Origin: an uncultured Collinsella sp.
GTDB lineage: Bacteria > Actinomycetota > Coriobacteriia > Coriobacteriales > Coriobacteriaceae
Length of the DNA: 25,339 nt
NCBI GenBank assembly: GCA_902462065.1
Contig: CABQAK010000034.1
Coordinates: forward strand, 1 to 25,339
Direction: 5' to 3'
This document shows, in pieces, positions 6,497 through 13,997 of this stretch (within the stretch, counting starts at the first letter, position 1; each line of letters starts with the position of its first letter). Both the position numbers and the translations under genes were made by a program. Under the pieces are notes generated by a model that was not told the DNA's origin, searched no databases, and saw only the letters and a list, made by a program, of their open reading frames with translations.

Positions 6497-8098
6497 CTAC
6501 GCCAGACGCGGGAACAGCGGATCGCCCTTCTCGACGGGCTGACCACCAGCAAGCAGGCCCCAAGCGCAAATGCCCTTGAGGTCGTCGCTCGCGGCCTCGT
6601 CCTCGCAGGACAGGCGGCGCAGAGCCTCGGCAGAAGTCTGGGGCATGAGCGGCATCAGCAGGTGAGCGGCAATGCGGATGGCCTCGAGCAGGTTGTAGAT
6701 CACAAACGCCAGCTCGTCAGCCTTGGCCTCGTCCTTGGCAAGTGCCCAAGGCTCGGAGTCCTCGATGTAGTGGTTGGCGGCGTGGATGAGCTCCATGACC
6801 TCGTCCTTGGCTCCACCGTAATCGAGCACGTCCATCTTGGCCATGTAGCGCTCGACCAGACCATCGGCAATCTTTGCCAGCGGGTTGTCGAACGCATCGA
6901 ACGATGCGGGCTTGGCGGGCGCGCAACCGTCAAAATACTTGCCGCTCATGTTGAGCGAACGCGAGATGAGGTTGCCCCAGCTGTTGGCCAGGTCGGCGTT
7001 GTAGACCTGCTCCATGCGGTCGAAGCTGATGGCACCGTCGGTGCCGGGGACGACGTCGGTCATAAAGTAGTAGCGATAGCCCTCGACGCCCAGCATGTCG
7101 ATAACGTCCTGCGGAGCGATGGCGTTGCCGCGGCTCTTGGACATCTTCTCGGCCTTGCCGGTCTCGGCATTGCGCACGGTCAGGAAGCCGTGGGCAAAGA
7201 CGTGCTCGGGCAGGGCCTCGCCGATGGCCATGAGCATGGCGGGCCAAATGACGCAGTGGAAGCGGATGATGTCCTTACCCACGATGTGGAACTGCGCGGG
7301 CCAGCGATAGGCCAGCTCGGCACGCGCCTCGTCGGTGTCGACACCGTAGCCGACGGCCGTCATATAGTTGAGCAGCGCATCGAACCACACGTAGGTCACG
7401 TGACCCTCGTCAAACGGGACCTGAATGCCCCAGTCAAAGCTCGTACGGCTCACGGAAAGGTCGTTAAGGCCGCCCTCGACAAAGCTGCGAACCTCGTTCA
7501 TGCGAAACGCAGGCTCGACAAAGTCGGGATGCTCGTCATAGAGCTTAAGCAGCTTGTCCTGGAAGGCGGAAAGCTTAAAGAAGTAGGACTCCTCCTGCAC
7601 GCGCTCAAGCGGACGGTGGCAGTCGGGGCACAGGTGCTGGCCGACGCTGCCGTACTCCTCGTCGCCCTTCTGGACCTGCGTATCGGTAAAGTAGGTCTCG
7701 TCAGGCACGCAATACCAGCCGTCGTAGCTGCCCTTATACAGGTAGCCGGACTCCTTCATGCGCTCCCACAGGTACTGCACGGCATGGTGCTGGCGCGGCT
7801 CGGTGGTGCGAATGAAGTCATCATTGGAAATCTCGAGCTTGCTCCAAAGCTCCTTGAAGTGCGGAGCCTGGCTATCGGTCCACTCCTGCGGCGTCATGTT
7901 GTGCTTGGCTGCGGCCTCGGCGACCTTCTCGCCGTGCTCGTCCATGCCGGTCAGGAACTTGACGTTATAGCCGACGGAACGGCGATAGCGAGCCTGAACG
8001 TCGGCGATGATGGTGGAATAAGCCGTGCCCAGGTGCGGATCGGCGTTGACGTAGTAGATGGGCGTCGTGATAAAGAACGAAGGCTTGCTTTGATCCAT
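6497..8098 (-). CDS. metG: Methionyl-tRNA synthetase
   Basis: Class I synthetase that charges both initiator and elongator tRNA-Met. The 533-residue product has the HIGH-type motif as PHLGTAY (residues 21-27) and KMSKS at 318-322. A connective-peptide Cys pair CPDC lies at 157-160, with a further Cys at 130. The anticodon-binding helical domain includes NSWGNLISRSLNM. It ends shortly after that domain and lacks the C-terminal EMAPII/Trbp111-like tRNA-binding domain found in longer forms, a normal variant. GGAGG precedes the ATG at about 9-10 nt. It is 69 nt downstream of rsmI on the same strand, with a terminator after it. Confidence 0.97.
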   Translation of the reverse strand: MDQSKPSFFITTPIYYVNADPHLGTAYSTIIADVQARYRRSVGYNVKFLTGMDEHGEKVAEAAAKHNMTPQEWTDSQAPHFKELWSKLEISNDDFIRTTEPRQHHAVQYLWERMKESGYLYKGSYDGWYCVPDETYFTDTQVQKGDEEYGSVGQHLCPDCHRPLERVQEESYFFKLSAFQDKLLKLYDEHPDFVEPAFRMNEVRSFVEGGLNDLSVSRTSFDWGIQVPFDEGHVTYVWFDALLNYMTAVGYGVDTDEARAELAYRWPAQFHIVGKDIIRFHCVIWPAMLMAIGEALPEHVFAHGFLTVRNAETGKAEKMSKSRGNAIAPQDVIDMLGVEGYRYYFMTDVVPGTDGAISFDRMEQVYNADLANSWGNLISRSLNMSGKYFDGCAPAKPASFDAFDNPLAKIADGLVERYMAKMDVLDYGGAKDEVMELIHAANHYIEDSEPWALAKDEAKADELAFVIYNLLEAIRIAAHLLMPLMPQTSAEALRRLSCEDEAASDDLKGICAWGLLAGGQPVEKGDPLFPRLA

Positions 8099-8167
8099 GG
8101 GGTTTGTCCTCCAGAAAAACGTTGCATACAGAGGATGATTCTAGCGCAAGGGCTGGATATCCTCCAT

Positions 8168-9046
8168 CTATTGCATATCGAGCACCATGGCATAGACATC
8201 GCGCTTGCGGCGCGAATACTTCTGAGACAGGCGCTTGGCCACCGCAGACGCGGGCTCCCCCTCCTCGAGCGCGGCGCGGATATCCGCGCGCAGGGCCTCG
8301 TCGGGATCCGCTGCCGCGGCGCCAACCGGCGCGATACCGGCCTCTTCGTCCTCGCTCGGCGGCGCGATGACCAGCGCAATCTCGCCTTTCACCTCGCCGC
8401 GGGCACGTAGCTCCTCGGCAAGCTGGGCAGCGGGCCCGCGCAAGACCTCCTCGTGCAACTTGGTGAGCTCGCGGCAGACGGCAACCTCACGCTGGGGAAA
8501 AACCTCGGCCACGGCTTCGAGTGTCGCCACGATGCGATGTGGAGACTCGTAGAAGATGAGCGCGCCGGGCACCACGGCAAGGCGCTGCAAACGGCGCACG
8601 CGGTCACCGTGCTTTCGGCCCAAAAAGCCCTCGAAGAAGAAATGCTCGCAGGGAATGCCGGACGAAACAAGCGCCGTGACGCAAGCAGAGGGCCCGGGAA
8701 TAACTTCGACGGGCACATCGGCCTCACGCGCCGCCTCGACCAGCGCCTGGCCGGGATCGGACACGCTCGGCATGCCGGCGTCCGAGGCAAAGGCGAGGGT
8801 CTCCCCCGCCAGCAGACGGTCGACCAGGCCGGCGGCGCGGCTGGCGATCACATTCTCGTCGCAACGGACAAGCGGCTTGGAAATGCCCAGGTGCATCAGC
8901 AGCTTTGACGTCACACGCGTGTCTTCGCAGCAAATGGCATCGGCAGCGGCAAAGGCCTCGCCAACGCGCGGGGACAGGTCGCCCAGGTTGCCGATGGGCG
9001 TGCCGACCACATAGAGTTTGCCCGTATGGGCGCTGTTTTGCGTCAT
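8168..9046 (-). CDS. rsmI: 16S rRNA (cytidine1402-2'-O)-methyltransferase RsmI
   Basis: RsmI methylates the 2'-OH of C1402 in the ribosomal P site. The 292-residue protein belongs to the tetrapyrrole-methylase (class III) fold: LYVVGTPIGNLGDLSPR at the N-terminus, then CEDTRVTSKLL, then ASDAGMPSVSDPG, then VIPGPSACVTAL. FFFEGFLGRKHGDR, YESPHRI and CRELTKLHEEVLRG follow. The C-terminus carries an Ala/Asp/Glu-rich linker and a small helical domain ending KYSRRKRDVYAMVLDMQ. The ATG at 9046 lies 6 nt after the stop of the GH5-like gene, whose last codons contribute the AGG-type ribosome binding site, so the two are co-transcribed. Confidence 0.96.
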   Translation of the reverse strand: MTQNSAHTGKLYVVGTPIGNLGDLSPRVGEAFAAADAICCEDTRVTSKLLMHLGISKPLVRCDENVIASRAAGLVDRLLAGETLAFASDAGMPSVSDPGQALVEAAREADVPVEVIPGPSACVTALVSSGIPCEHFFFEGFLGRKHGDRVRRLQRLAVVPGALIFYESPHRIVATLEAVAEVFPQREVAVCRELTKLHEEVLRGPAAQLAEELRARGEVKGEIALVIAPPSEDEEAGIAPVGAAAADPDEALRADIRAALEEGEPASAVAKRLSQKYSRRKRDVYAMVLDMQ

Positions 9047-9052
9047 ATCAAC

Positions 9053-10114
9053 CTATTCAATCATGCCGCGCTCGAGCGTACCGAGCGCCGCGCGGGCGTC
9101 CCATGCCGCAATGCGCTTCTCGGTCTTCCACGTTTGGAAGAACCAACCGGCAGCCGGCGCAAACGAAGCCAGCTGATTGGCGATAAATACGCGCTCGTAG
9201 GCATTGCGGCCCTCGGGCGTAACCGACGAGTTGGCAAAGATCGCCGCGCCCGACCATTCGCCCACCAGCACGGGGAACCCAGTTGAAATCGCTTCTTTAA
9301 GCTCGCGCTTGTTACGCGAAATCGCCGTCGTCAGCCCGCGGGGGCTCGTGATGTCGAGCGCATGCTCGTCGCGGTAATGGTACAGGTGAAGGTCCATGTA
9401 GACGTTCTTGTACTTGGCGCCGCGCATAAAATGCTTCCACTCGCTGGGATGCCCCGACGACGAGAAGACGACAATCTTATCCTCGGGCATATACGAACGG
9501 ACGAGCTCGTAGGCGTCGCGATAGAAGTTGCGCAGGTAGTGGGCTGGAATGCCATCCGTCATGGTGAAGAGGCTCTTGCGAACGCTCATCTGCGGCGTGT
9601 CCAACAGCTCGATGCCCAGCAGGCTCTCGGCCTCGCCGTAACGCTCGGCCAAGCGCTCGAGCACGTCGAGTGCGACATGACGGCCGTTGGTGGACGAATG
9701 CCACTCGGCGACAGCCTCCGGCGTGGTAGGCGAATCGTTGGAATCGCCCTGGCCACCGGGCACAGTTGCCAGATCGAGCAGCACGCGGATGTCGTACTTG
9801 GCAGCCCACTCAATTGCACGGTCGATGTAGTCGACAACCGAGATGTAGGACGCATCGGACTCCTGCGAGCCAAAGGCATACCAGGGCACCGGCAGACGCA
9901 CGGCATTGAGACCGATCTGCGCCATGCGACGGAAATCGTCCTCGCTCACAAACGTCTCGTAATGACGGCGCATGCGCTCGTTATAGGCGGCGGTGCCCAT
10001 GGCCTCCTGCAGCTCGGCCGCGTTGGATGCACCAGTCGCCGCGTATAGCGACGGGGTCACCCAAGGCTCGGGAATAAACCAGCCAGAGAGATTAACGCCG
10101 AGTATCCTCTCCAT
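9053..10114 (-). CDS. GH5-like (exo-1,3-beta-glucanase-type) protein with degenerate active site
   Basis: A 353-residue TIM-barrel protein similar to family GH5 subfamily 9 exo-beta-1,3-glucanases. It opens GVNLSGWFIPEPWVTPSLY and continues with the FRRMAQIGLNAVRLPVPWYAF strand region (residues about 60-80). Later segments are DLHLYHYRD, the nucleophile segment LVGEWSG and the C-terminal GWFFQTWKTE. The acid/base motif expected as NEP in ELxNEP reads GIELLDTPQ, so the glutamate is Thr. The usual DLHGAxGSQN reads DLATVPGGQGD, losing the His. No signal peptide is visible, suggesting a cytoplasmic protein. The frame is open upstream to 10348, but that part runs through repeat-rich DNA; the ATG at 10114 has AAGGGGG before it and starts at the barrel. 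The fold is secure, but hydrolytic activity is doubtful. It leads the rsmI-metG transcript. Confidence 0.85.
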   Translation of the reverse strand: MERILGVNLSGWFIPEPWVTPSLYAATGASNAAELQEAMGTAAYNERMRRHYETFVSEDDFRRMAQIGLNAVRLPVPWYAFGSQESDASYISVVDYIDRAIEWAAKYDIRVLLDLATVPGGQGDSNDSPTTPEAVAEWHSSTNGRHVALDVLERLAERYGEAESLLGIELLDTPQMSVRKSLFTMTDGIPAHYLRNFYRDAYELVRSYMPEDKIVVFSSSGHPSEWKHFMRGAKYKNVYMDLHLYHYRDEHALDITSPRGLTTAISRNKRELKEAISTGFPVLVGEWSGAAIFANSSVTPEGRNAYERVFIANQLASFAPAAGWFFQTWKTEKRIAAWDARAALGTLERGMIE

Positions 10115-10179
10115 CACTGCCCCCTTCGGATCATGCAGGTCGAACCCGCATCGTATTGCGTAGGATAAGTATCGTTTTG

Positions 10180-10216
10180 AGTATACCCGCGTGTGCGGAC
10201 AGACGACCGAACGGTC
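10180..10216 (-). promoter_or_regulatory. Candidate promoter and operator of the GH5-rsmI-metG unit
   Basis: TATACT (minus, 10180-10185) lies about 66 nt upstream of the GH5 start. The -35 position 17 nt further up falls within a palindrome, GACCGAACGGTC (10205-10216), which resembles operators of TetR-type repressors. The -35 hexamer itself (GGTCGT) is poor. The stretch 10217-10308 beyond it shows only a weak GGCGC/GCGCC hairpin. Confidence 0.35.
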
Positions 10217-10308
10217 TGTAAAGTGGCGCAAAAGCGGGAGGAATGTCTGGGACAGGTGGGCGCGAGCTGGTGCGCCGAGATGTACATATGCGCCGGAAGC
10301 AGGTGGCC

Positions 10309-10539
10309 GGAAAGCGCATCCCGTTTTTCGCAAAAGACTGGGATGCATTTTCCGTTCGAGGCCTCAACCGGAAAATGCATCCCGTTCTGAGCGCGGGATC
10401 TGGGACGCAGTTTCCGCCAAAGGCCGAAAAAGGAAAGCACGTCCCATTCTGACGCCGGATTCCGAGTCGTGCTTTCCCAAGCGGCCTCAAAGCGGAAAAC
10501 GCATCCCACTCTGAAGCCAAATTCCGGGACGCAATTTCC
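10309..10539. repeat. Tandem array of four imperfect hairpins, 61-62 bp period
   Basis: Four units begin at 10309, 10370, 10432 and 10494, each 45-46 bp. Each opens like GGAAAATGCATCCC and closes like GGGACGCAGTTTCC, so every unit is an imperfect palindrome. Linkers of 16 bp separate them, each with a central GGCC. Adjacent arms can also pair across a linker: 10340-10354 is the exact reverse complement of 10369-10383. The period is not a multiple of three and no credible reading frame uses it, so the array is non-coding. Confidence 0.8.
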
Positions 10540-10551
10540 GCAGAGTCCTCG

Positions 10552-10614
10552 ATAAAAGAAAAGGACCCCTTTGCAGAGGTCCTAGTCAATTCAAGGTGGC
10601 GGGGAAGGGAATCG
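10552..10614 (-). repeat. 63-bp direct repeat, copy 1 (tRNA-Phe 3' end plus terminator)
   Basis: Identical to 10737-10799, 185 bp to the right. It contains the last 18 nt of tRNA-Phe (CGATTCCCTTCCCCGCCA on the minus strand) and the whole terminator hairpin. The rest of the tRNA is absent, so this is a truncated duplicate rather than a second gene. A duplicated tRNA 3' end resembles the att repeats left by tRNA-targeting integrases. Confidence 0.8.
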
Positions 10615-10736
10615 CGCCCGCGCTCCGCGCGTGCGGACCGCTGCGGCGCTTCGCGCCTTGCGAGCTGCGCTGGCAAACGCTCACGCGTTTACTCAGCTCC
10701 GCGCCCTCACGGGGTTCGATTCCGTGTGGGGACCAC
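10615..10736. other. GC-rich hairpin segment between the tRNA-Phe direct repeats
   Basis: A 122-bp segment without a gene and packed with short inverted repeats: TCCGC/GCGGA, GGCGC-TTC-GCGCC, AAACGC-TCAC-GCGTTT inside a GAGCTG/CAGCTC outer stem, and CACGG/CCGTG around GGTTCGATT. The last piece looks like a degenerate tRNA T-arm in the plus orientation and is followed by GGGGACCA. Origin unknown. It may be a dispersed element or the scar of a deleted insertion. Confidence 0.5.
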
Positions 10737-10737
10737 A

Positions 10738-10768
10738 TAAAAGAAAAGGACCCCTTTGCAGAGGTCCT
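10738..10768 (-). terminator. Terminator of tRNA-Phe
   Basis: On the minus strand AGGACCTC and GGGGTCCT form an 8-bp stem (one G-U pair) around TGCAAA, followed by TTTTCTTTTA. An identical copy lies at 10553-10583 within the duplicated segment, giving two terminators in series. Confidence 0.85.
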
Positions 10769-10781
10769 AGTCAATTCAAGG

Positions 10782-10854
<73 letters not shown>

Positions 10855-10886
10855 ATTTGAGGTGTGCCTTGTTTCAAGGCTTGATT

Positions 10887-10914
10887 AGTATAACCAAGGA
10901 CGCGTTCCGGTCAA
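10887..10914 (-). promoter_or_regulatory. Promoter of tRNA-Phe
   Basis: TTGACC (minus, 10909-10914) and TATACT (10887-10892) are separated by 16 nt and lie about 33 nt upstream of the tRNA 5' end. A small hairpin, CCTTG-AAA-CAAGG (10867-10879), falls in the transcribed leader. Confidence 0.75.
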
Positions 10915-11011
10915 CCGAGAATTTTAAAAAAGTTTTTGAGCACAGCCTCGGTTCTATAAATCGGCACGTCAGAGGCATCAGCCAGCAGCAAGAAGTTTTT
11001 CGCACAGTCCC

Positions 11012-11371
11012 TTAAGCCGGCACGCGTTGGAGAGCAGGGGTCGAAACAATGATTGAAGGACGCTCTAGTACGGCCCAGGTGCCGGGGCAGGAGCACATGC
11101 GCCAAGGACGAACGTTTTCGTAGCGCGCGAGGATATTGCCGTCGCGATCGATGAAGGCGATGTCGATGGGATAGACCATAAAACACGTATGGACCGAAGA
11201 GCAGTGTGGAAACGCCATGACAAGCGGCAGGCCATTGGCGGCAACCGGACGCCGCCCCAGCATGCCGCGCAGGCGCACGGCAAACGACTCCGCCACCACA
11301 AACTCGGCCGGCGTCCAACCCAGCCTGTTGAGTGCCCGCGCGTAAGCGATGTAGGACGAGACCGCGGTCAC
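11012..11371 (-). CDS. DUF192 family protein
   Basis: A 119-residue protein matching the DUF192 pattern: FAVRLRGMLGRR, then PLVMAFPHCSSVHTCFMVYP, then IDIAFIDRDGNILARYENV, and PWRMCSCPGTWAVLE near the end. The biochemical role of the family is not established. The reading frame is open upstream to 11476, but the natural start is GTG at 11371, which overlaps the TGA of the preceding TadE gene as GTGA. The sequence before it is GGGGGTGG. It is the last gene of the pilus operon, so it is probably translationally coupled to the pseudopilin and may serve the pilus. It lacks an obvious signal peptide, although many homologues have one. The 97 nt after it are AT-rich and hold no gene. Confidence 0.85.
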   Translation of the reverse strand: MTAVSSYIAYARALNRLGWTPAEFVVAESFAVRLRGMLGRRPVAANGLPLVMAFPHCSSVHTCFMVYPIDIAFIDRDGNILARYENVRPWRMCSCPGTWAVLERPSIIVSTPALQRVPA

Positions 11372-11844
11372 ATGACCACCCCCGGACGCCACGGATCGAC
11401 CGTCACCGCGCGCTCGTGCGACAACGTTGTCGGCGCCCCCAGCGGAACGCCAGCGATGCTGAGAGAAGTCGGCCACGGCTCATAGTGCATGGTGCAGGTG
11501 TAGGTCCTAAACGTACCGGATAGGGAGAGCAGGCCACCATCCGATGCCTCCGCGCCTTGCTCGCTCGACACTTCGATCTGCAAGTCATAGCCTTCCATGG
11601 CATTCAGAATTTGAGTCTGAACCGTCGCCGAGGCATCGGCAGAGCTCTCGTCACCTTCCCCGCCCGGCGCCACAGCGTGCGCCAGCACGATGTCGGGCAC
11701 CACGCGGTCGAAGCGCGCGACAGCGCCGGCAAAGATCATGACGTTGTACACGATGAGTGCCAGCACCAGCAAAACGGGCGTAACCACTGCCATCTCCACC
11801 GTCGCTTGGGCGCGCTCCTCGCGCAGACGCATGCGAATACTCAT
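11368..11844 (-). CDS. TadE-like pseudopilin (second copy)
   Basis: A 158-residue protein with the TadE N-terminal signature EERAQATVEMAVVTPVLLV. This is a short basic leader, a candidate prepilin cleavage site ahead of the conserved Glu, and one hydrophobic helix (about residues 14-37). The remainder is an extracellular domain with one Cys (YTCTMHYEPWP). TadE proteins are minor pseudopilins that help initiate Flp pili. The ATG overlaps the stop of the TadG-like gene as TAATG, and the 3' end overlaps DUF192 by 4 nt. A second Met at residue 5 is possible. Confidence 0.85.
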   Translation of the reverse strand: MSIRMRLREERAQATVEMAVVTPVLLVLALIVYNVMIFAGAVARFDRVVPDIVLAHAVAPGGEGDESSADASATVQTQILNAMEGYDLQIEVSSEQGAEASDGGLLSLSGTFRTYTCTMHYEPWPTSLSIAGVPLGAPTTLSHERAVTVDPWRPGVVM

Positions 11845-13997
11845 TACGACCCACCGCCCAGAGCGCCAACCAGTGTCGCGACATCGACGGTGAGTGGGAT
11901 GGAGCCGCCGCCGGGCAGAGGAATCTCCGCAAGCGTGAACACCGTACCGCTAATGGTGCGTTCGACTTGATATTCCAACGCCTCGCAAAGCGCCTTGGGA
12001 TCGGTCACGCCCAACGGAATACTTCGCAGTTTGTCTTGCGCTTGAGAGAGACCAGCAATGTCAGACCCCGGACTCTTAATGACGTTGGCGGAATCGGTCA
12101 GCACCGGCTTTCGCAGGCGCAAGTCGCACGGTTCCAAACCCAGCGCCGCCACGGACGCCGAAACGGTATCGCCGAGCCACGATGCAATGGAGCCCAACGC
12201 ACCGCTGCCCCCTCCTAGGTCTTTAATCATCTCGTCCATAAGTTCGTCGGCCGAACCTTGGATATCACCGTATCCCACGAGCAGCCGTCCCCAAACATCC
12301 ATGACGCCGTCGAGCACGCCGGCAACGCCGCCCGAGCGTTCCTTCAATGTCGAGAAAAATCGCGAAAGCACGTTGTTTTGCGCCGTCGCCTCATCGGGCG
12401 CCAGCACCGCAGCAGAGATGGCACCGCGATCGCCAAGCCTGACTGCCGTGTTAAACGAAGAGTTGAGCTCATCGGGGCTCGAGATGGCACCCGAAACCGC
12501 AAAGGCGACCACGCCGTTGCGACCGGGCGGAGCGATACGCGGGCGCTCGCCCGAAAGCGCTTTAATGGCCTGGTCAAACGCATTGCCCGCACGGTCGGCC
12601 TCGTCCTCGGTCTGACGCATGAGCTCAAGCTCTTTGTTGCGGCATTCGACGTAGTCTTCCAGGGCCTCTTTGAACTTATCGAAGTGGTACTCGAAGCCCC
12701 TTTCGACAGAAGTCGTTGCAATCGCAACGTACCCTAAAGACGACACACCGAAATGGCATTCGCTACACGTTTCGTGACCGTCAAAATCTGCGACGGATGC
12801 CAGCCCACCCGGCTTTCCTTTTTTGTAATTTGGACAGTCAGTCCCATAATGCAAATAGGTAACTTTATCTACTTCACTCGTGGGCCAACGCGCATCGGTA
12901 TAGAGTTCAGTCGTCCGCGCCTCATCTGGATTTCGCGGAAGGAAAGGGATGCGGGCGGAAACTTTGCCGTCCTTTTCAGTTATATATGCCCGCTCGACTT
13001 CTTCGCTCGCATAAGCGAAGAACACCTTTCGTGCAGCAGAATCTGCCTGTTTTTCCGGACCCTCGCCAAGCGGTTTCTCATTTGCCAGGCGCTGGCGATA
13101 GTAGGCCTTCGCGCGATCGAGCGCCACTTGCGGTTCCCACGTAACGCTCGAAACGTAATGCGGATTTTGAGCACCAGAGAGATCCGTTAGACTTTTCACA
13201 CGCTCCCACATGCAAGAACAGCTGCTGACCGAGCCCTTGTCAGACCCGCCACAATCCGCCAGCCAAGCGCGCTCTTTAGCCTTCGCCGTGTCCTCAGAAG
13301 CCTTCCGCAGCTCCTCGGCCGCACGCTCTAAATCATCTGATGTGTCTTTAATGGTATCGGTCGAGATCTCTGACCCTTTGAGCGCGGCGAAGTCCGATTC
13401 GGATGTCCTGGGCACGGCAAGCGCCGTACCGGTATAGGTCACACTATCGGTATCCTGCGCCGACACCGCCTGCGTGGCACGCGCGGCGATCAGATACGGC
13501 AGAGCCGTCTCGATTTTCTGTAAGCCTTCCGATGCGCTTTTGGCAAACTTGTTGCGCGTTTTAATGATCTCAATCCCGGTGTCGACCATATTGCCGGCAA
13601 CTGGTTCGGCACCCGGGATGAGGATGGCGACCAGGCCCGTCCCGATCGTGGCAAACCCCGCCAGGCCCAAACTCAAGATGCTCGCATCAACCACCGTGGC
13701 AGCCATGTGATAGGACGACACTACGTTGGCACCCGCCAGCGCGCCGCTATCGGCCGCCACCTGAGTATCACCGGCACGCGACATGCTCCATATCGCCGCG
13801 GTCGACGAAAACAACAACGTGAGCACCACTAGGATGACCACGGCAGAAGAAAGCGTGGTATAGGCGCCGTCTTCGATAAACAGATCAACACCGGCGCGGC
13901 CCATAAAGCCGCCTCGCTTGCGATGGCAGCTCGGACGGCGCGTCAAAACGCATCTAGACCAGAAACGCTTAATCCCATGCAGCAATCCACAAATCAT
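11844..13997 (-). CDS. Large TadG-like Flp pilus-associated membrane protein with Cys-rich region
   Basis: A 717-residue protein. After a basic N-terminus, a single anchor (about residues 50-71) follows GAYTTLSSAVVILVV, and then comes the Tad signature DTQVAADSGALAGANVV. A second hydrophobic stretch lies at about 105-130. The rest is a long, presumably extracellular, domain with helical charged stretches and two Cys clusters: C249/C260/C262, and C388 with C411-x-x-C414-H415 (HETCSECHFG). The latter is a CxxCH, which could bind metal or, less likely, heme. The C-terminus is Gly-rich. The ATG at 13997 follows GGAGG by 6 nt and overlaps the upstream gene by 29 nt; an ATG at 13904 is an alternative. 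Exact function is not known. Confidence 0.82.
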   Translation of the reverse strand: MICGLLHGIKRFWSRCVLTRRPSCHRKRGGFMGRAGVDLFIEDGAYTTLSSAVVILVVLTLLFSSTAAIWSMSRAGDTQVAADSGALAGANVVSSYHMAATVVDASILSLGLAGFATIGTGLVAILIPGAEPVAGNMVDTGIEIIKTRNKFAKSASEGLQKIETALPYLIAARATQAVSAQDTDSVTYTGTALAVPRTSESDFAALKGSEISTDTIKDTSDDLERAAEELRKASEDTAKAKERAWLADCGGSDKGSVSSCSCMWERVKSLTDLSGAQNPHYVSSVTWEPQVALDRAKAYYRQRLANEKPLGEGPEKQADSAARKVFFAYASEEVERAYITEKDGKVSARIPFLPRNPDEARTTELYTDARWPTSEVDKVTYLHYGTDCPNYKKGKPGGLASVADFDGHETCSECHFGVSSLGYVAIATTSVERGFEYHFDKFKEALEDYVECRNKELELMRQTEDEADRAGNAFDQAIKALSGERPRIAPPGRNGVVAFAVSGAISSPDELNSSFNTAVRLGDRGAISAAVLAPDEATAQNNVLSRFFSTLKERSGGVAGVLDGVMDVWGRLLVGYGDIQGSADELMDEMIKDLGGGSGALGSIASWLGDTVSASVAALGLEPCDLRLRKPVLTDSANVIKSPGSDIAGLSQAQDKLRSIPLGVTDPKALCEALEYQVERTISGTVFTLAEIPLPGGGSIPLTVDVATLVGALGGGS

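Noticed and set aside
6416..8410. 664-codon plus-strand open frame opposite metG and rsmI
   Set aside because: Spans two recognised genes and a terminator on the other strand; composition is that of an antisense frame and no ribosome binding site fits.
10115..10348. N-terminal extension of the GH5-like protein
   Set aside because: The extra 78 codons cross the promoter-like region and the hairpin array; the ATG at 10114 has its own ribosome binding site and matches the start of the barrel.
10309..10539. CRISPR array
   Set aside because: Period is regular, but repeats are imperfect palindromes that vary between units and linkers are only 16 bp with a shared GGCC; no cas genes nearby.
10615..10736. 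A second tRNA gene between the tRNA-Phe repeats
   Set aside because: A T-arm-like stem is visible on the plus strand, but its loop is 9 nt and no matching acceptor, D or anticodon arm could be found.
10911..11011. About 33 codons after the DUF192 stop (ending VLKNFFKILG) that look protein-like
   Set aside because: No start codon with a ribosome binding site; the full frame upstream runs antisense-like through DUF192, and its end overlaps the tRNA-Phe -35. Possibly a decayed gene end, but unsupported.
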